From NCBI GenBank assembly GCA_964017155.1, contig OZ024857.1, positions 16,513,415 to 16,577,414 of the forward strand: a stretch of DNA of 64,000 bases, given 5' to 3'. Source of the DNA: Oasisia sp. SBJ-2009. Its lineage: Eukaryota; Annelida; Polychaeta; Sabellida; Siboglinidae. The notes under the pieces were generated by a model, which saw nothing but the letters and a program-made list of their open reading frames with translations, ran no database searches and was not told where the DNA came from. This document shows positions 43,986-55,459 of this stretch, piece by piece (within the stretch, counting starts at the first letter, position 1; each line of letters starts with the position of its first letter). The position numbers and the translations under genes are program-made.

Positions 43986-46758
43986 CGTCACTTATGTTCC
44001 CCTACGCTCATGGGATAGTTGGATTCCCAACAAGGGAATCCGAGCTGTACCCGGCAGTCCATGACAATAGACTTACGCCGGCGGGCCAGATCCAGGCGGA
44101 AAACTGGAGACATTCCTCCGGAGCCGGAGATCCGGCCGAGGAGCCCGGAGGTTGACTCCGTTCGGCCGGAGGGAAACCTGCAGCCGGAGACCCGGCCATT
44201 TCTCCGGAGAGCCAAAGGGAATCCCGGAGGTTGACCTCGTTCGGCGCAGGTCACCGACCGACCGGGAAATCCCGGCGCCAGACGACAACCCTCGGTCGAG
44301 CTACGGGCGGAATCGAACCGGAGAGCCGTTCGACCAATCAGAAACCGATTTGGTAGCCGCAGCCATAACCCGGTGCTTTCGGCCGGAGGTCCTTCAATAT
44401 GCGTTCCAAGCGGCTGGAAGATTCGGAATCGGCGCCGTTTCCACCGAAGCGGTTGACTGGCCCGTCGGTCCCGGGAATATACAGGCGCCATGACTGCCCG
44501 CCTCCGGGGAAGGCGATGTGTACGGCTATATACGCCGTACACCGGCAACCGCTGCCTGGTTCCGCCCGGTAGCGTGACACCGATAACAATATGCTGTTGC
44601 CGCTCTGTTCGGGCGCTCTCGCGGCGTTTGATGATCGGCTTGAGTATTCCTGTTCGGATGACGACGGTGCGTGGCGTTCGGGCGACGAACAGGACACTGG
44701 TCCAACTCCATAATCAGTTGCAGTACTACCGGACAAGCAATGTGACACAATGTCGCTTTCAGAACGGGTCATCCTCTAATGAATTGCCGGCGATTGACAG
44801 TCGTCCCTCGCACAGTGCCACGTCTGTCAACACTGGCAGAAGCCGATTATACCGTCGCGGTCGCTCCCCAGCCTGGATTTCCTTTTTCTCAGGAAATGAT
44901 CAATCACTTTAAGAACATTCAGCAGGAATAAAAAAAAAACCTCCGAAGGGCAAATCACACCGATTTGCTTCGGTACTTCGCTCCACAGAGGCCCTGCACT
45001 CTCCGTTAGAGCTTTCTTCTACGGGTTTTCTCCCCTGTCGTAGATAAGAGATTTCTCGGTCGCAGCTGGGGGGACACGACTCGGCACGGAGCATAGGTAT
45101 TTTCGTGACCTCGCAGCCATGACATGCGACAGCTTGTATCTCTTCATTCCAGGATTGGACAGGAACCGCCCTCAATCGACTGATTGATCACGTGAGCATC
45201 GGAAACGTGTCCACAGAACACCCATTGGAGCAGCTGAAGGCAACATTACAGTTGTCGCAATCAGTGGCAACTGTTTGTTCTGATGACGCTACCTTGGATT
45301 GCGCTTTCGCCTACAACATCTTGCTACATCAACGAGACCAACACTCTATGAGGAGTCTCTCCCCTGGTGTCACAAGATGGACAGGAGCGCCTTCGCACTG
45401 CTTCATTTGGGACTTCGTCACGAATAAGCTACAGTTGTGGGATAAGGTGGCCAGTCAGCAGCGAGACAACGCCGTCACAGGGGCTCGGCACCTTTCACCG
45501 TCGGTAAACACGGGCTGCTCCACATCGATCAGCACCGGCTACATCCGTGCCACGACGGAATGCTTCTAGGCCGCAGTCGTCCCCACGTCCACATCCCTTT
45601 CTGGCCAGTAGGGGACGTAGTTTAGGACGTCCCTTTCGCCAACGAGGAGGACGACGACACAGGTCGTGACTACCTCTGTCCCAGGACGATCAGCACGAAC
45701 TTTGACCATCGACTCTCGCGACAAACCACGACAAGTTACTATCCCAACCTTGAGGTTTGAGGTATGATCCATCGCAATCCCTCCAGCTACATGCGTGGAG
45801 AGTATCCATAGACCCCAACGAGAGTCTACTCTGGCGATCTACTAGTCCAAGTGGAGGATCTTCTCTACTTGGTGTAGCATACAGCACACTAATCTACTCT
45901 CGGCTACTGAGAGTGTAGTGTCGGATCTCGACCATTGCAGGTTATCATATGGCAATCGCCAGCAGCCTTCGTGCCACTTCCGGCGCAGAAGTAGGACGGA
46001 ATTCTGCACTGAAGTCGCTATTTCAAAATATCGAAATGGAAAAGGGGCACCATCAACGTCATTTTCCAGAGTGTAATATTGCCTTGGTTTTGTCAGCATT
46101 GATAAAACCACATTTCGAACCGCTAGACCAGTCGTCGGATCAGATGCTTACATGGAAGACAGTTTTCCTCATTGCGCTTGCTTCCGGCAAATGTCGGGGT
46201 GAAATCCAGGCTTTTCGAACGTGCCTGACTACAACGGACCGCAGGCTGGACACAGGTGACTCTCCGAGTAGGCCCATCATTCATCTCAAAGACGCACATT
46301 TTGAGCAATGGCCCAATGTGCGTGCTTTCATGCACTATTCCAGCACTTGACCGTCAGTTAAGCAATGGCATGGCTGAAGACCGACTCCTGTGCCAAGTAC
46401 GGGCACTAAGATTCTACCTGGAAAGTTCTATGACACGGAGGGAGCACAAGCGCCTACTCTTTGTGTCGTTCACAAACGAGACATTGTACCATCCACAATC
46501 TCCGGGTGGATCCGGAAAACGATTCTGGAGTGCTACACAAAATCCCCTACACTTCTACTCGAGTCCCACAAGGTTAAGGCACACCAAGTACGATCCGTGG
46601 CTGCGTCTCTCGCATTCCACAGACATGCCTCCATGGAACATATTTTACGAGCTGGTACCTGGCGCTTTCATACGACCTTCACCGACTTTTATCTCAAGGA
46701 CCTATCTCTCTATTCCGCCGATTTCATTCAACTAGGACCGGTAGTGGCTGCAGAATAA
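43986..46758 (+). mobile_element. DIRS-like tyrosine-recombinase retroelement, internally deleted and frame-broken
   Basis: GC-rich 43990-44560 has two ~24-bp copies of cccggaggttgac...cgttcggc 80 bp apart. 44620-45570 carries gag-like fragments (FDDRLEYSCSDDDGAWRSGD; SPGVTRWTGAP, LWDKVASQQRDNAV). 45949-46758 holds a tyrosine recombinase in three frames: TWKTVFLIALASGKCRGEIQ, then LLCQVRALRFYLESSMTRRE, then KVKAHQVRSVAASLAFHRHA and TTFTDFYLKDLS. The Arg, HxxR and Tyr positions are visible, but frameshifts separate them. No RT/RNase H between gag and recombinase. Left limit approximate. Confidence 0.65.
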
Positions 46759-46849
46759 ATTCTGAACCCAAAATTAATTCTGCACCCAACAGGAAACCCA
46801 CTAGAGGCAGTATTGTCTATATCCTATCATCCATTCACCTAGTTTCTGA

Positions 46850-47215
46850 ACCTTGTGAAGCGACGGAGCCAGGCTAAGTCTATGTTAGGCAGTAAATTCT
46901 ATATTTTTAGAATACAAATATGTATTTACAAGTAACATACTTACCTGTATCCGTCGCTTCACCATATCACCCTCCCTCCTTCCCCGCTATAGGGAGATTA
47001 CCTATCACAGTACGAGCCTTTTTGCCAAGTGCGAAGAGAAGAGAGTCAGTGATTGGATAGGGTGGTGGGAGCTGTAGGGATAGGTAATTGTTTTATTTTA
47101 TTAATTTTGGCAAACACCTTGGCGCGGCCAGGTCTATTGCACCTTGTGAAGCGACGGAGCCATGTAAGTATGTTACTTGTAAATACATATTTTAATTATA
47201 AAAATATAGATTTAC
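46850..47215. mobile_element. DIRS-type terminal repeats
   Basis: Inverted repeat 46852-46970 (gtgaagcgacggagccaggc ... tccgtcgcttcacc) and a further partial copy at 47140-47215. Same sequence as the solo at 38.94 kb. Confidence 0.6.
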
Positions 47216-48982
47216 ATTGAAGTACACTTTTGGGAATATATATTTCTGAATTCGCTTGAGGAAAGGAAGACGAAGAAGAACGAAAGAGAAAGGCCGTTAA
47301 CACGTGTTTATGTAGCAATTGTTGTGTGTAACGAAATTGGCAGACGACCCTCGTGTACTAGGCAGCAGTAACGAGGAAAAACGGGAACAATTGGGAAATC
47401 TGGTAAAACGTTAGTATGTTTAATTATGATATTACATGAGGTAGCACCAGTAGCATTCAGCAGCCTACATTGCTGTTTATTATCGATTAATGTGAAGGCG
47501 AAAGTGGTGCTCCGTAGCTTACGATTTCCATAAGGACCACGTTAGTGAAACGCATTTTGAAAGTTATCTTACATTGTTATGTCCAATTCTGTTTATGGAT
47601 GTGTTTTTATTAAGTGCACTTTACCTTAGTGAAACTTATTTGGTGGGAAAGGGTATTGGACCTATCCCCTTGCCGTGGTTTCGGGGTGTGACTTATATGC
47701 ATTATAGGAAAGGTTTACGAGGTACGGAATCAGAAACTACGCACCGCGAGTGACGTCTGACGGGTAATCGACAGGCGCCCTGTGCTGGCTCTCGTCCGCA
47801 CACAGACCACAACATTCTCTCGTTGGCTGCCTTCTATTCTATCATAGTGTATCCGCCTTTCTAAGGTGACATACCTGTCGTCACAAAATGAGCATTTGTA
47901 CGAACCATACCTATTATGTCCTCTCTACACGACTGAAAACAAGACTCCGTGAACTTGAGCGTGTGTCCTGGACGATTGTGACGTAATTCATTTGTAATCA
48001 CAAAATTTGATTACACTGACGGCGATGTCTTCTTATCCAAGCGCCGTCTCGGTGATACTGTTGATATGTGCACTAGGAAGCGGAGTAGAGAACAAGGCTA
48101 CTTCGTCGTGACGTGCAATGTGACGTCATCTTCCCGCGCACCACTCATTGGTTGGTTGGGACGTGTTGCGTATGTACGTGCGTGTGAGTATGACGATACG
48201 CGATAGACCATCCAAAGGGAACCTCCATGATCGCTAGGGGGCTCTGAGATACGCAACTTGTGGCTTGTGATGTAATCGCGCTCTGTACAAGCGCTGTTTT
48301 TTCCAGTTCATTTTTGAATTCTTTTTTACCGCAACTGTTATTCATTAAGGCATATCTACAACGTGGGTTAGCAAATGCTGGATATTATTAATGAATGCGA
48401 TGTAACGACGTTACGGGATGCTGGCGGTTGACAGCATGAGGTCCGAGTTGCCTAATGGCGCCACCTGAATTATTAGTTACGCAGGCTCCTCATTCAATAC
48501 TGTACACGATGGTGTAGGGCATACAAACGTTTACAAAATGCAAACCATACTAACTTATAAACTAACTTTAGCTTTTATCGGATGACAAAACACGCAGGAC
48601 AATACCATGATCTCAATGGTATGATTTATTATAAAGAGCTACATACTAGAAACATAAATCAAAAGTAAACGCAATGTCAGCCTGTAATTGAGTGCTAACT
48701 TCAAACGTCCTGGACACATTTTATAGAAGCAATATGCTTTCTACCTAGTAAATATTACTTGTCATTGTTCGCAGCATAACAAATACAGCACAGGAAGCGG
48801 TGTACTTCTGGCACGGACGTCACAGTAACACGTCACGTGTGAGCGCTCATGCAGACGGCGGGTGGCGCACTTCCGGTCGAAGTTTACATGTCGACAGGAT
48901 CCATGTGTTATGGTAATCCCTTCAAGCTTCAGCAACGGAAGAATCTTCGGCGTGTTACGTGTGTAGTGATGACGTCATTCAT
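47216..48982. other. 3' flank of the collagen-like gene; no gene seen
   Basis: Single-copy-looking DNA; a CTCF-like core on the minus strand near 48462-48476. The minus transcript presumably ends in the part nearest 48983. Confidence 0.4.
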
Positions 48983-49080
48983 TCAATACGTCTTTGTGAT
49001 TGACATGACGTAGACGGTCACGATGGTCAGCCAGACAGTCACGACTGACTCCCAGATCAACGTGACAGTGCCCGGTAGAC
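48983..49080 (-). CDS. Collagen-like gene, terminal transmembrane exon
   Basis: After the split Gly: [19 protein letters not shown] and [12 protein letters not shown], stop TGA at 48985-48983. About 21 uninterrupted mostly hydrophobic residues with one buried Glu. Acceptor gtgttacag. The phase fit to the previous exon is the main support. Confidence 0.72.
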
Positions 49081-50608
49081 CTGTAACACACGTATATTAT
49101 AGGCCAGAACAACATCGGGCTGTGTTCAAACTACGGCGAAAATACTATACCTATTACCTACTTAGATAGATAGATATATTGACTGACTGACTGACTGACT
49201 GACTGACTGACTGACTGACTGACTGACTGACTGACTGACTGACTGACTGACTGACTGACTGACTGACTGACTGACTGACTGACTGACTGACTGACTGACT
49301 GACTGACTGACTGACTGACTGACTGACTGACTGACTGACTGATTGATTGTCATAATTTCAATTTTGTCTTTTCTCTAATCTTTCTGACCTGCAGGATTTC
49401 AAAGAAACAGTAACCAAGTCTTCAATCAGTGAGCACATAAACCACGACATCAATTGTTGTAGGCCGGGCAATTGAACCTCTGACAAACTGAAACACCACG
49501 TGGTCACTCCTACGACACTGAACAACATCTTTGTAGCTGTAGCTTAAGATCTGCAAACTAGTACTCTGTAAAATGTTTCGCTCGTTGATTACAAGTATAT
49601 ACCGTTAGGGCAGTCGTCCGGTTGAAGTCCGTTTTCGCCAGTTTGTCCAGTTGGCCCAGTCGTCCCATCCGGGCCCGTTGCTCCCTATATTTGACGTGCC
49701 AATTATAGTAATACAGCCAATACGTGAACACATCCGGACCTGTTGCTCCCTATATACGACGTGTCAATTAGAGTAATACAGCCAATACGTGAGCACGTCC
49801 GGACCCGTTGCTCCCTATATATGACGTGTCAATTAGAGTAATACAGCCAATACGTGAGCACGTCCGGACCCGTTGCTCCCTATATATGACGTATCAATTA
49901 GAGTAACACAGCCAATACGTGAGCATGTCCGGTCCCGTTGCTTCCTATATATGACGTGTCAATTAGAGTAATACAGCCAATACGTGAGCACGTCCGGACC
50001 TGTTGCTCCCTATATATGACGTGTCAATTAGAGTAATACAGCCAATACGTGAGCACGTCCGGACCCGTTGCTCCCTATATATGACGTATCAATTAGAGTA
50101 ACACAGCCAATACGTGAGCATGTCCGGTCCCGTTGCTTCCTATATATGACGTGTCAATTAGAGTAATACAGCCAACACGTGAGCACGTCCGGACCTGTTG
50201 CTCCCTATATATGACGTGTCAATTAGAGTAATACAGCCAACACGTGAGCACGTCCGGACCTGTTGCTCCCTATATATGACGTGTCAATTAGAGTAATACA
50301 GCCAATACGTGAGCAGGTTGAGATGTTTTAGTTGACTATCTCAACAAACGAGCTATTTTAGTTGATTATCTAAATAAATCGAACCAGTGTACAATTACAA
50401 GAATTTGTTGTCATTCGACCAAATGCATTTCTAATGACACATAGAACACTTCCACGTCATCGGTAAAAATAATGCAAATGTATAAACATGGTACACTGTA
50501 TGATCAATTATAAACAGTTGGACGAGGAGACTCTGATAGCCGCTGTCGACGAGCCACCTCGCAACGAGAGCGGTCTGACAGAGACAGGAATGTACGGAAT
50601 GTGAAATA

Positions 50609-50639
<31 letters not shown>

Positions 50640-51726
50640 ACGTATCTTACCTTAGCGCCAGTATACCCGGGTAGCGAGAATCCAGCAGGTCCCGTGGGTC
50701 CTATTTCGCCCTAATAGAATATAATCCCACATGGATATGGATATAGGAACTACAATTGCAACGTGGCTTATCTTAGCATTGTGAGTATAGAGTAACATAG
50801 GATTTAATATTAATAACGTTCTACATTGGCATAGTTACTAACCCATGGATGGATGCACTAAAGGGTTAAATGATGATAATTATTATGTTATCTGGTTTTA
50901 CTAAATGCAACGAAACATGGATTCGTCTGCAACAAGGTACAAAGTGTCAATACCATTCCACACTTCTTCAACGACGGAAAGAAGTATTTTTGATAGCTCA
51001 TCGTTTAATATCAACCTTTCAAACAGTTGCCGTCATACGTTGGTCTAGTGCAACAGGAGGTAAATATACGTGTTTATTGTCGTATTAGAAAACCATACTC
51101 ACGTTGATTATTGGACCAGTCGGGCCTTTCACACCCATTGGACCCTGAAAATGACAAGAACCAAATATATGCGACGATGTTGTTATTACACAGGCAACGT
51201 GTGATTGCAATTTATAAAATTAACCTTACCAAAATATATCAACGTAATGTGTACACAGGCATGCACGCAAATACACGCATGCACGCCAGAGAGAGAGAGA
51301 GAAAGAGAGAAGGGACAATAATACAGAGAGGGGTGAGAGACGATAAACAGAGAGAGAGGGGGGGGAGAGGGAGAGAGAAGGGACAATGAGAAAGAGAGTG
51401 GTGAGAGACGATAGACAGAGAGAGAGAGGGGAGGGAGGGAGGGAGGGAGGGAGGGAGGGAGGGAGGGAGGGACGGAGGGACGGAGGGACGGAGGGAGGGA
51501 GGGAGGGAGGGAGGGAGGGAGGGAGGGAGGGAGGGAGGGAGGGAGGGAGGCAGAATACTAAACGTCACATTTTGCTAGAGTTTTGTGTGACAGTGATACA
51601 CATTATATAGTTGGTGTATAAAGTACTGCATTGCAACATAACATTATAGTGGTTGATTATTGTATAGGAGTCAGATCGTCCAGTTATATATATATATATA
51701 TAATATATATATATACATATGTCTGT

Positions 51727-51772
<46 letters not shown>

Positions 51773-51838
51773 GGTGTATGTGTGCGTGCGTGCGTGTGTG
51801 TGTGCGCGTGTGTGTGCGTGTGTGTGTGTGTGACTGTG

Positions 51839-51878
<40 letters not shown>

Positions 51879-53674
51879 TGTGATATTGGTCCGTCGTCGT
51901 CCTATTGGACCGGTACTTACCGTCGGTCCTGTTTGTGTACGGACTAGTGCCGTCCTATTGGACCGGTACTTACCGTCGGTCCTGTTTGTGTACGGACTAG
52001 TGCCGTCCTATTGGACCGGTACTTACCGTCGGTCCTGTTTGTGTACGGACTAGTGCCGTCCTATTGGACCGGTACTTACCGTCGGTCCTGTTCGTGTACG
52101 GACTAGTGCCGTCCTATTGGACCGGTACTTACCGTCGGTCCTGTTTGTGTACGGACTAGTGCCGTCCTATTGGACCGGTACTTACCGTCGGTCCTGTTCG
52201 TCCTGTGTCTCCGTAGCGTCCTGTCGGTCCCTAGGATAAACAAATGTAAACACAATAGTAAATAACATATCGTCATAGACGTTATTGTTGTTGAACTACT
52301 AGTGCTATATAATTGTGTCATATCGACTGTCATTTACCGCGATAGCATTCTATATCACAATGTCGAATCTGTGACTAACGTTGCTACGGTCGACAAGTGT
52401 TTTGAACTAGGTCTATAAATAAATTACACATTGAAAATTAAACAGACATGTGAATGCGTTGCTTTGAGTGCCAATGATGGACCTACTGATCTGTTTGCCA
52501 ACTATTCATACTCGCAATTGTCCAATGTATTATCGGCGATAATCTGTATTAATACAATATTATTGTTTGTTTGTTTTTATGTTTGTACTGCAAAATCTCC
52601 GTCACGTTTGCACGATTCGGGCTGAAATTTGGCATGGATTTATACGTTTTAAGAATTCGTCCTGGAGGATGGAGAACTTGGAGGTCTCAATACTAGCAAT
52701 ACTTTACTTCCGTATCAATAATATGGTATTGGGAGATCGACAATCTTGTCTGAGTTCAGTGCATCGTTACATCGCCACTTATACGTCCTGGTGAACTCTC
52801 CACTTACACTGTGTTACACCTACTCAACCAAATACAAGAACCATCACCAACGCTACTATTACACAGTAAACATACGTTTTACTATTAAACATGTTATACC
52901 TCTCCCACAGCGTATCCGCAACGATCCTCAAATAGATCCTTCTTTATAAAATATAGTTGCTCGTAAAACATGATTTGCACACCGACAAATCCGGGGACAA
53001 TGCACGCTGCACGTGCGCTTACAGACAAATTACACATAAGCGTATGGCATTGTTCATAAGAGATGCAAAATGTATTATCCCTTGGGTAAAATGATGAAGG
53101 GGTCATCTCAGAACGGCTGACATGATCCGTAACAAATAAAAACATGCTACAATGCTCTGAGTATATAATGAACGCACAGTGTAATGATTACACTTCTTAG
53201 TGAAACAGCAGTGCCTGAGAGCGAGGGTGATGTAGTTGTTACCTCATCTGCCTGCCACGCCGGCGGCACGGGTTCGATCCCCGGTACCGGAAGTTGTGAT
53301 ATAAAAATCTGGCTCTCAACATTGGGACCCTCGAGAATCGGAGAATCACGTTAATGTCGGTCCCGTCTCAATTTTGGACGTAAAAGAACCACTGAGGACG
53401 ACAAGCACCCTGGCAGTGACCATTCTCAGTGTCGCCTGCGTCAGCCCAAGATTGGGCTGTTTGGAGTAAATAACCTGAGACCTGTCAACTCGGCCAGCAG
53501 TGGCTCATACAAGGAGTGGCTTACCGTGTCGCCGCGTGGCCCTGTGTCTCCTCTATCGCCCGTCGGTCCCGTGTAACCCATTCCCAAGGTACCCCAATCA
53601 TGCGTGCCACCAGGTCCAGTTTGCCCGAGCAAGCCTGGAGAAAACATAATGTAAAACGCATCAGTTTACTTTGT

Positions 53675-53715
<41 letters not shown>

Positions 53716-54107
53716 GCAATCAAGCAATCAATCAATCAACAAGTCAATCAATCAACAAGTCAATCAAGAGGTTAATCAATCAATCAATCCATCAACAAAT
53801 CAATCAATCAATTGATCAATCAATAAAATAATCAATCAACCAGCCAATCAATCAGTTAATCAAGCACAGTTATTTTGACACCACTTATCCACTGATCTAA
53901 AAATAACACACACTCGCACGCGCATGACACACGCACACGCAATGTCACACTCACGCGCGCGCATACAAGCACACACGAATGCACGCACGGACATATAGAC
54001 ACACATACACAAATACACACACAAACACATACATACACACACATACATATACATACACGCGCGCGCGCACGCACGCACGCACGCACGCGCCGCCACACGC
54101 ACACACG

Positions 54108-54184
<77 letters not shown>

Positions 54185-54379
54185 TTGCACCGCACCGGAC
54201 ATAAAAGGCCATTTATCTAGTCTAGACAGATGAGTAAATTTGTCAGGAAAGTTGGTAATGTTATTTAAGTTTCAGTTCGATATTATTATTTTGAGTTGCT
54301 TTGGCATGACAGAACCTTACCTTGTAAAGTGGCGAAAAACAAGACGATGCAAAATGTCTTCGCCATCATTGGAGCGGAT
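48983..54379 (-). CDS. Small membrane-anchored collagen-like protein, 7 coding exons
   Basis: Product unrecognised; described from sequence. Coding exons in transcript order: 54369-54321, 53634-53525, 52230-52186, 51144-51103, 50710-50651, 49684-49603, 49080-48983 (10 nt of 5' UTR extend the first to 54379). All borders are AG/GT and phases run 1,0,0,0,0,1, giving 161 residues plus TGA. Order: signal peptide [16 protein letters not shown]; interrupted Gly-X-Y region of about 110 residues; [10 protein letters not shown] with one Cys; C-terminal hydrophobic helix [20 protein letters not shown]; six-residue tail. Exons of 45, 42 and 60 nt are typical of modular collagen genes. Threonine dominates the Y position and Pro is never in Y. 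Further short exons could be missed in the longer introns. I infer a trimeric secreted or type I membrane collagen-like protein; role unknown. Confidence 0.8.
49173..49346. repeat. (GACT)n tetranucleotide, about 43 units
   Basis: Perfect gact repeat in the intron before the terminal collagen-like exon; gives an SVSQ open frame on the minus strand. Confidence 0.97.
49603..49684 (-). CDS. Collagen-like gene, last triple-helix exon
   Basis: [19 protein letters not shown], then LQPDDCPN and one base of Gly; donor G|gtatat. The Cys could link a trimer next to the membrane. Its 5' edge and acceptor are copied in a 65-bp minisatellite upstream. Confidence 0.85.
49672..50325 (-). repeat. 65-bp minisatellite copying an acceptor and exon start, about 10 units
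   Basis: Minus-strand unit includes tatatag|ggagcaacgggtccgga; the real exon starts tatag|GGAGCAACGGGCCCGGA. A two-unit higher-order pattern (gtgtc/gtatc; ctcc/ttcc) is visible. Confidence 0.94.
50612..50640. repeat. (TA)n microsatellite
   Basis: About 14 units, immediately after the donor of the exon ending at 50651 (minus strand). Confidence 0.88.
50651..50710 (-). CDS. Collagen-like gene, [20 protein letters not shown] exon
   Basis: 20 codons, phase 0, acceptor attctattag, donor AAG|gtaaga. GFSLPGYTG carries a two-residue imperfection. Confidence 0.86.
51103..51144 (-). CDS. Collagen-like gene, [14 protein letters not shown] exon
   Basis: 14 codons in phase 0; acceptor gtcattttcag, donor AAC|gtgagt. 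The final IIN breaks the triplet register. Confidence 0.84.
51285..51552. repeat. Polypurine (GGGA)n / (GA)n tract
   Basis: All-purine on the plus strand apart from a few c/t; includes about 30 ggga units. Confidence 0.95.
51684..51885. repeat. (TA)n, (GT)n and (CGTG)n compound microsatellite
   Basis: TA run to 51718, GT run to about 51765, then gcgtg runs to 51882. Confidence 0.94.
51890..52200 (-). repeat. 53-bp minisatellite copying a collagen exon end and donor, 6 units
   Basis: Minus-strand unit: acaggaccgacg|gtaagtaccggtcc then aataggacggcactagtc. The exon 52230-52186 ends GGACCGACG|gtaagt, so each unit has a full donor site. Confidence 0.95.
52186..52230 (-). CDS. Collagen-like gene, 45-nt exon of five Gly-X-Y triplets
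   Basis: Encodes [15 protein letters not shown] exactly between acceptor tttatcctag and donor ACG|gtaagt. Its 3' edge plus donor is copied six times downstream in 53-bp units. Confidence 0.88.
52231..53205. other. Intron of the collagen-like gene, nothing recognised
   Basis: No Gly-X-Y exon or repeat found; a short one could be missed. Confidence 0.4.
53206..53465 (+). mobile_element. tRNA-derived SINE, copy 1
   Basis: Box A-like gtgatgtagttgttacc and a perfect box B GGTTCGATCCC at about 53270, then a body with ctggctctcaac, agaatcacgttaatgtcggtc-like and ccctggcagtgac blocks shared with the copy at 54.8 kb. Confidence 0.75.
53525..53634 (-). CDS. Collagen-like gene, first Gly-X-Y exon
   Basis: Completes the split Gly, then [20 protein letters not shown] and [16 protein letters not shown]. 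The triplet pattern is broken around THDW and GMGY. Acceptor ttttctccag, donor GACACG|gtaagc. Confidence 0.85.
53677..53862. repeat. (AATC)n microsatellite
   Basis: aatc units with aagt and agc variants. Confidence 0.94.
53905..54182. repeat. CA/CG-rich compound microsatellite
   Basis: Imperfect cacacgca, (CGCA)n and a final (CA)n. Confidence 0.93.
54321..54379 (-). CDS. Collagen-like gene, signal-peptide exon
   Basis: Acceptor ggatattgcag, 10 nt of leader, then ATGATG at 54369/54366 and [15 protein letters not shown] plus one base of Gly; donor CAAG|gtaagg. Same layout as the exon at 61703-61756. Confidence 0.83.
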
Positions 54380-54814
54380 CTGCAATATCCAGAATTTGCA
54401 TTAACATTACGATATTGTGTGGTAGGTAAATTAAAATACTTTAAAAACATTCCCCATGGAAGCAAACATAATAACATGCTTAACATTACTGCACGACTGT
54501 ATCACTGGGATTTTGCGTTAAGAGACATTAATTTTATAATTTGTTTATACTAAACGAAATATACACTCAACAAACACAATCGTATCGGGTGTATCGGCTA
54601 TATTCGCTAGATGGCGACACCTGGTATTCGATCTGCAAGACGCACTACGCCGTACCCTAATGCCGCATTCTTGAGCTTGGACACGTGTGGTTTTGATTCT
54701 AGTTGTTTCCAGCACTCGGCAGGGAGCTATTAAATGACTAGCTTGTGTATAGTATGGTCTCATGAGGTATCATTGAACTAGTCATTCTTTTTCAGAATAT
54801 TTACGCCAAGCCGA

Positions 54815-55100
54815 CCTTTCTATGTTGGCACAGAATGTGTCACTGCCAGGGTTTTTGCCGTGCTCTGTAGCTGAGGCGGGACCATAGAGGGCGTGACCGA
54901 CATTAACGTGATTCTGCGATTCACAAAGGATACATTGTCCCCAACGTTGAGAGCCAGGTTTTAATACCAAATGTACCATGCCCGCTCTGACCGCGTATTT
55001 GAACCCGGACTGTCCATTACGTGGATGAGCACAGAACGTGGGACCAGGTACCGTGGTAACTCTCTTTCGAAAACTACATACCCATGTACGTACACACTCA
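54815..55100 (-). mobile_element. tRNA-derived SINE, copy 2 (inverted)
   Basis: Minus strand shows a diverged box B (gggttcaaata), then ctggctctcaacgttgggg, agaatcacgttaatgtcggt and ccctggcagtgac in the same order as copy 1. The 112-codon frame on this strand is the SINE, not a gene. Confidence 0.72.
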
Positions 55101-55237
55101 CAATGTGTATGATGGTCCACGGGGTTGTCGCTCGCTGATCGATAGACTCGCTTTTACCAAAGCTGGAGTTGGTTAGATTCTACCTCAGTCATTCGGTTTC
55201 AGCTCGTGTGACCGTCACAAATGTCCAATGCACTTAC

Positions 55238-55420
55238 CTGACCCGGTATTCGACACGTCCGTTACTGCCACCAAAACTGCTGCCGTGAACACAGCGGCCC
55301 AATCGCTGACCCAGATTTTGAGCGTAGCGCCTCGCTGTCAGCGATCGACGTATCGAGACCTCGACACACAAACACCGTGTTGTCGTTACGGTTCAAGTGG
55401 GGCTCGGCGTAAGATTGATT
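55238..55420 (-). promoter_or_regulatory. Probable 5' non-coding exon of the minus collagen-like gene
   Basis: A strong donor CAG|gtaagtg ends at 55238, and the coding exon has an acceptor only 10 nt before its ATG, so a non-coding first exon is required upstream. The left limit is the donor; the right limit is inferred from a TATA box about 30 nt beyond it. Confidence 0.5.
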
Positions 55421-55446
55421 GTTCGGCGCCCCGGGCAGCACTGTTA

Positions 55447-55456
55447 TATTTTTATA
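55447..55456 (-). promoter_or_regulatory. TATA box (TATAAAAATA) for the minus collagen-like gene
   Basis: Reads TATAAAAATA on the minus strand, followed by a GC-rich CCCGGGGCGCC segment and, about 210 nt downstream, the donor at 55238. Placement is compatible with transcription starting near 55420. Confidence 0.5.
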
Positions 55457-55459
55457 GTA

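Noticed and set aside
43988..44772. Arg/Pro-rich open frames on both strands
   Set aside because: GC-rich part of the DIRS-like element with CCGGAG palindromes; no consistent protein.
49672..50325. CRISPR-like array
   Set aside because: Units are contiguous, with no unique spacers; eukaryotic context.
53206..53290. tRNA gene
   Set aside because: Box B is perfect, but no cloverleaf can be closed and the sequence continues into a body shared with a second copy; it is a SINE.
54782..55120. 112-codon minus-strand gene
   Set aside because: The frame is the second SINE copy.
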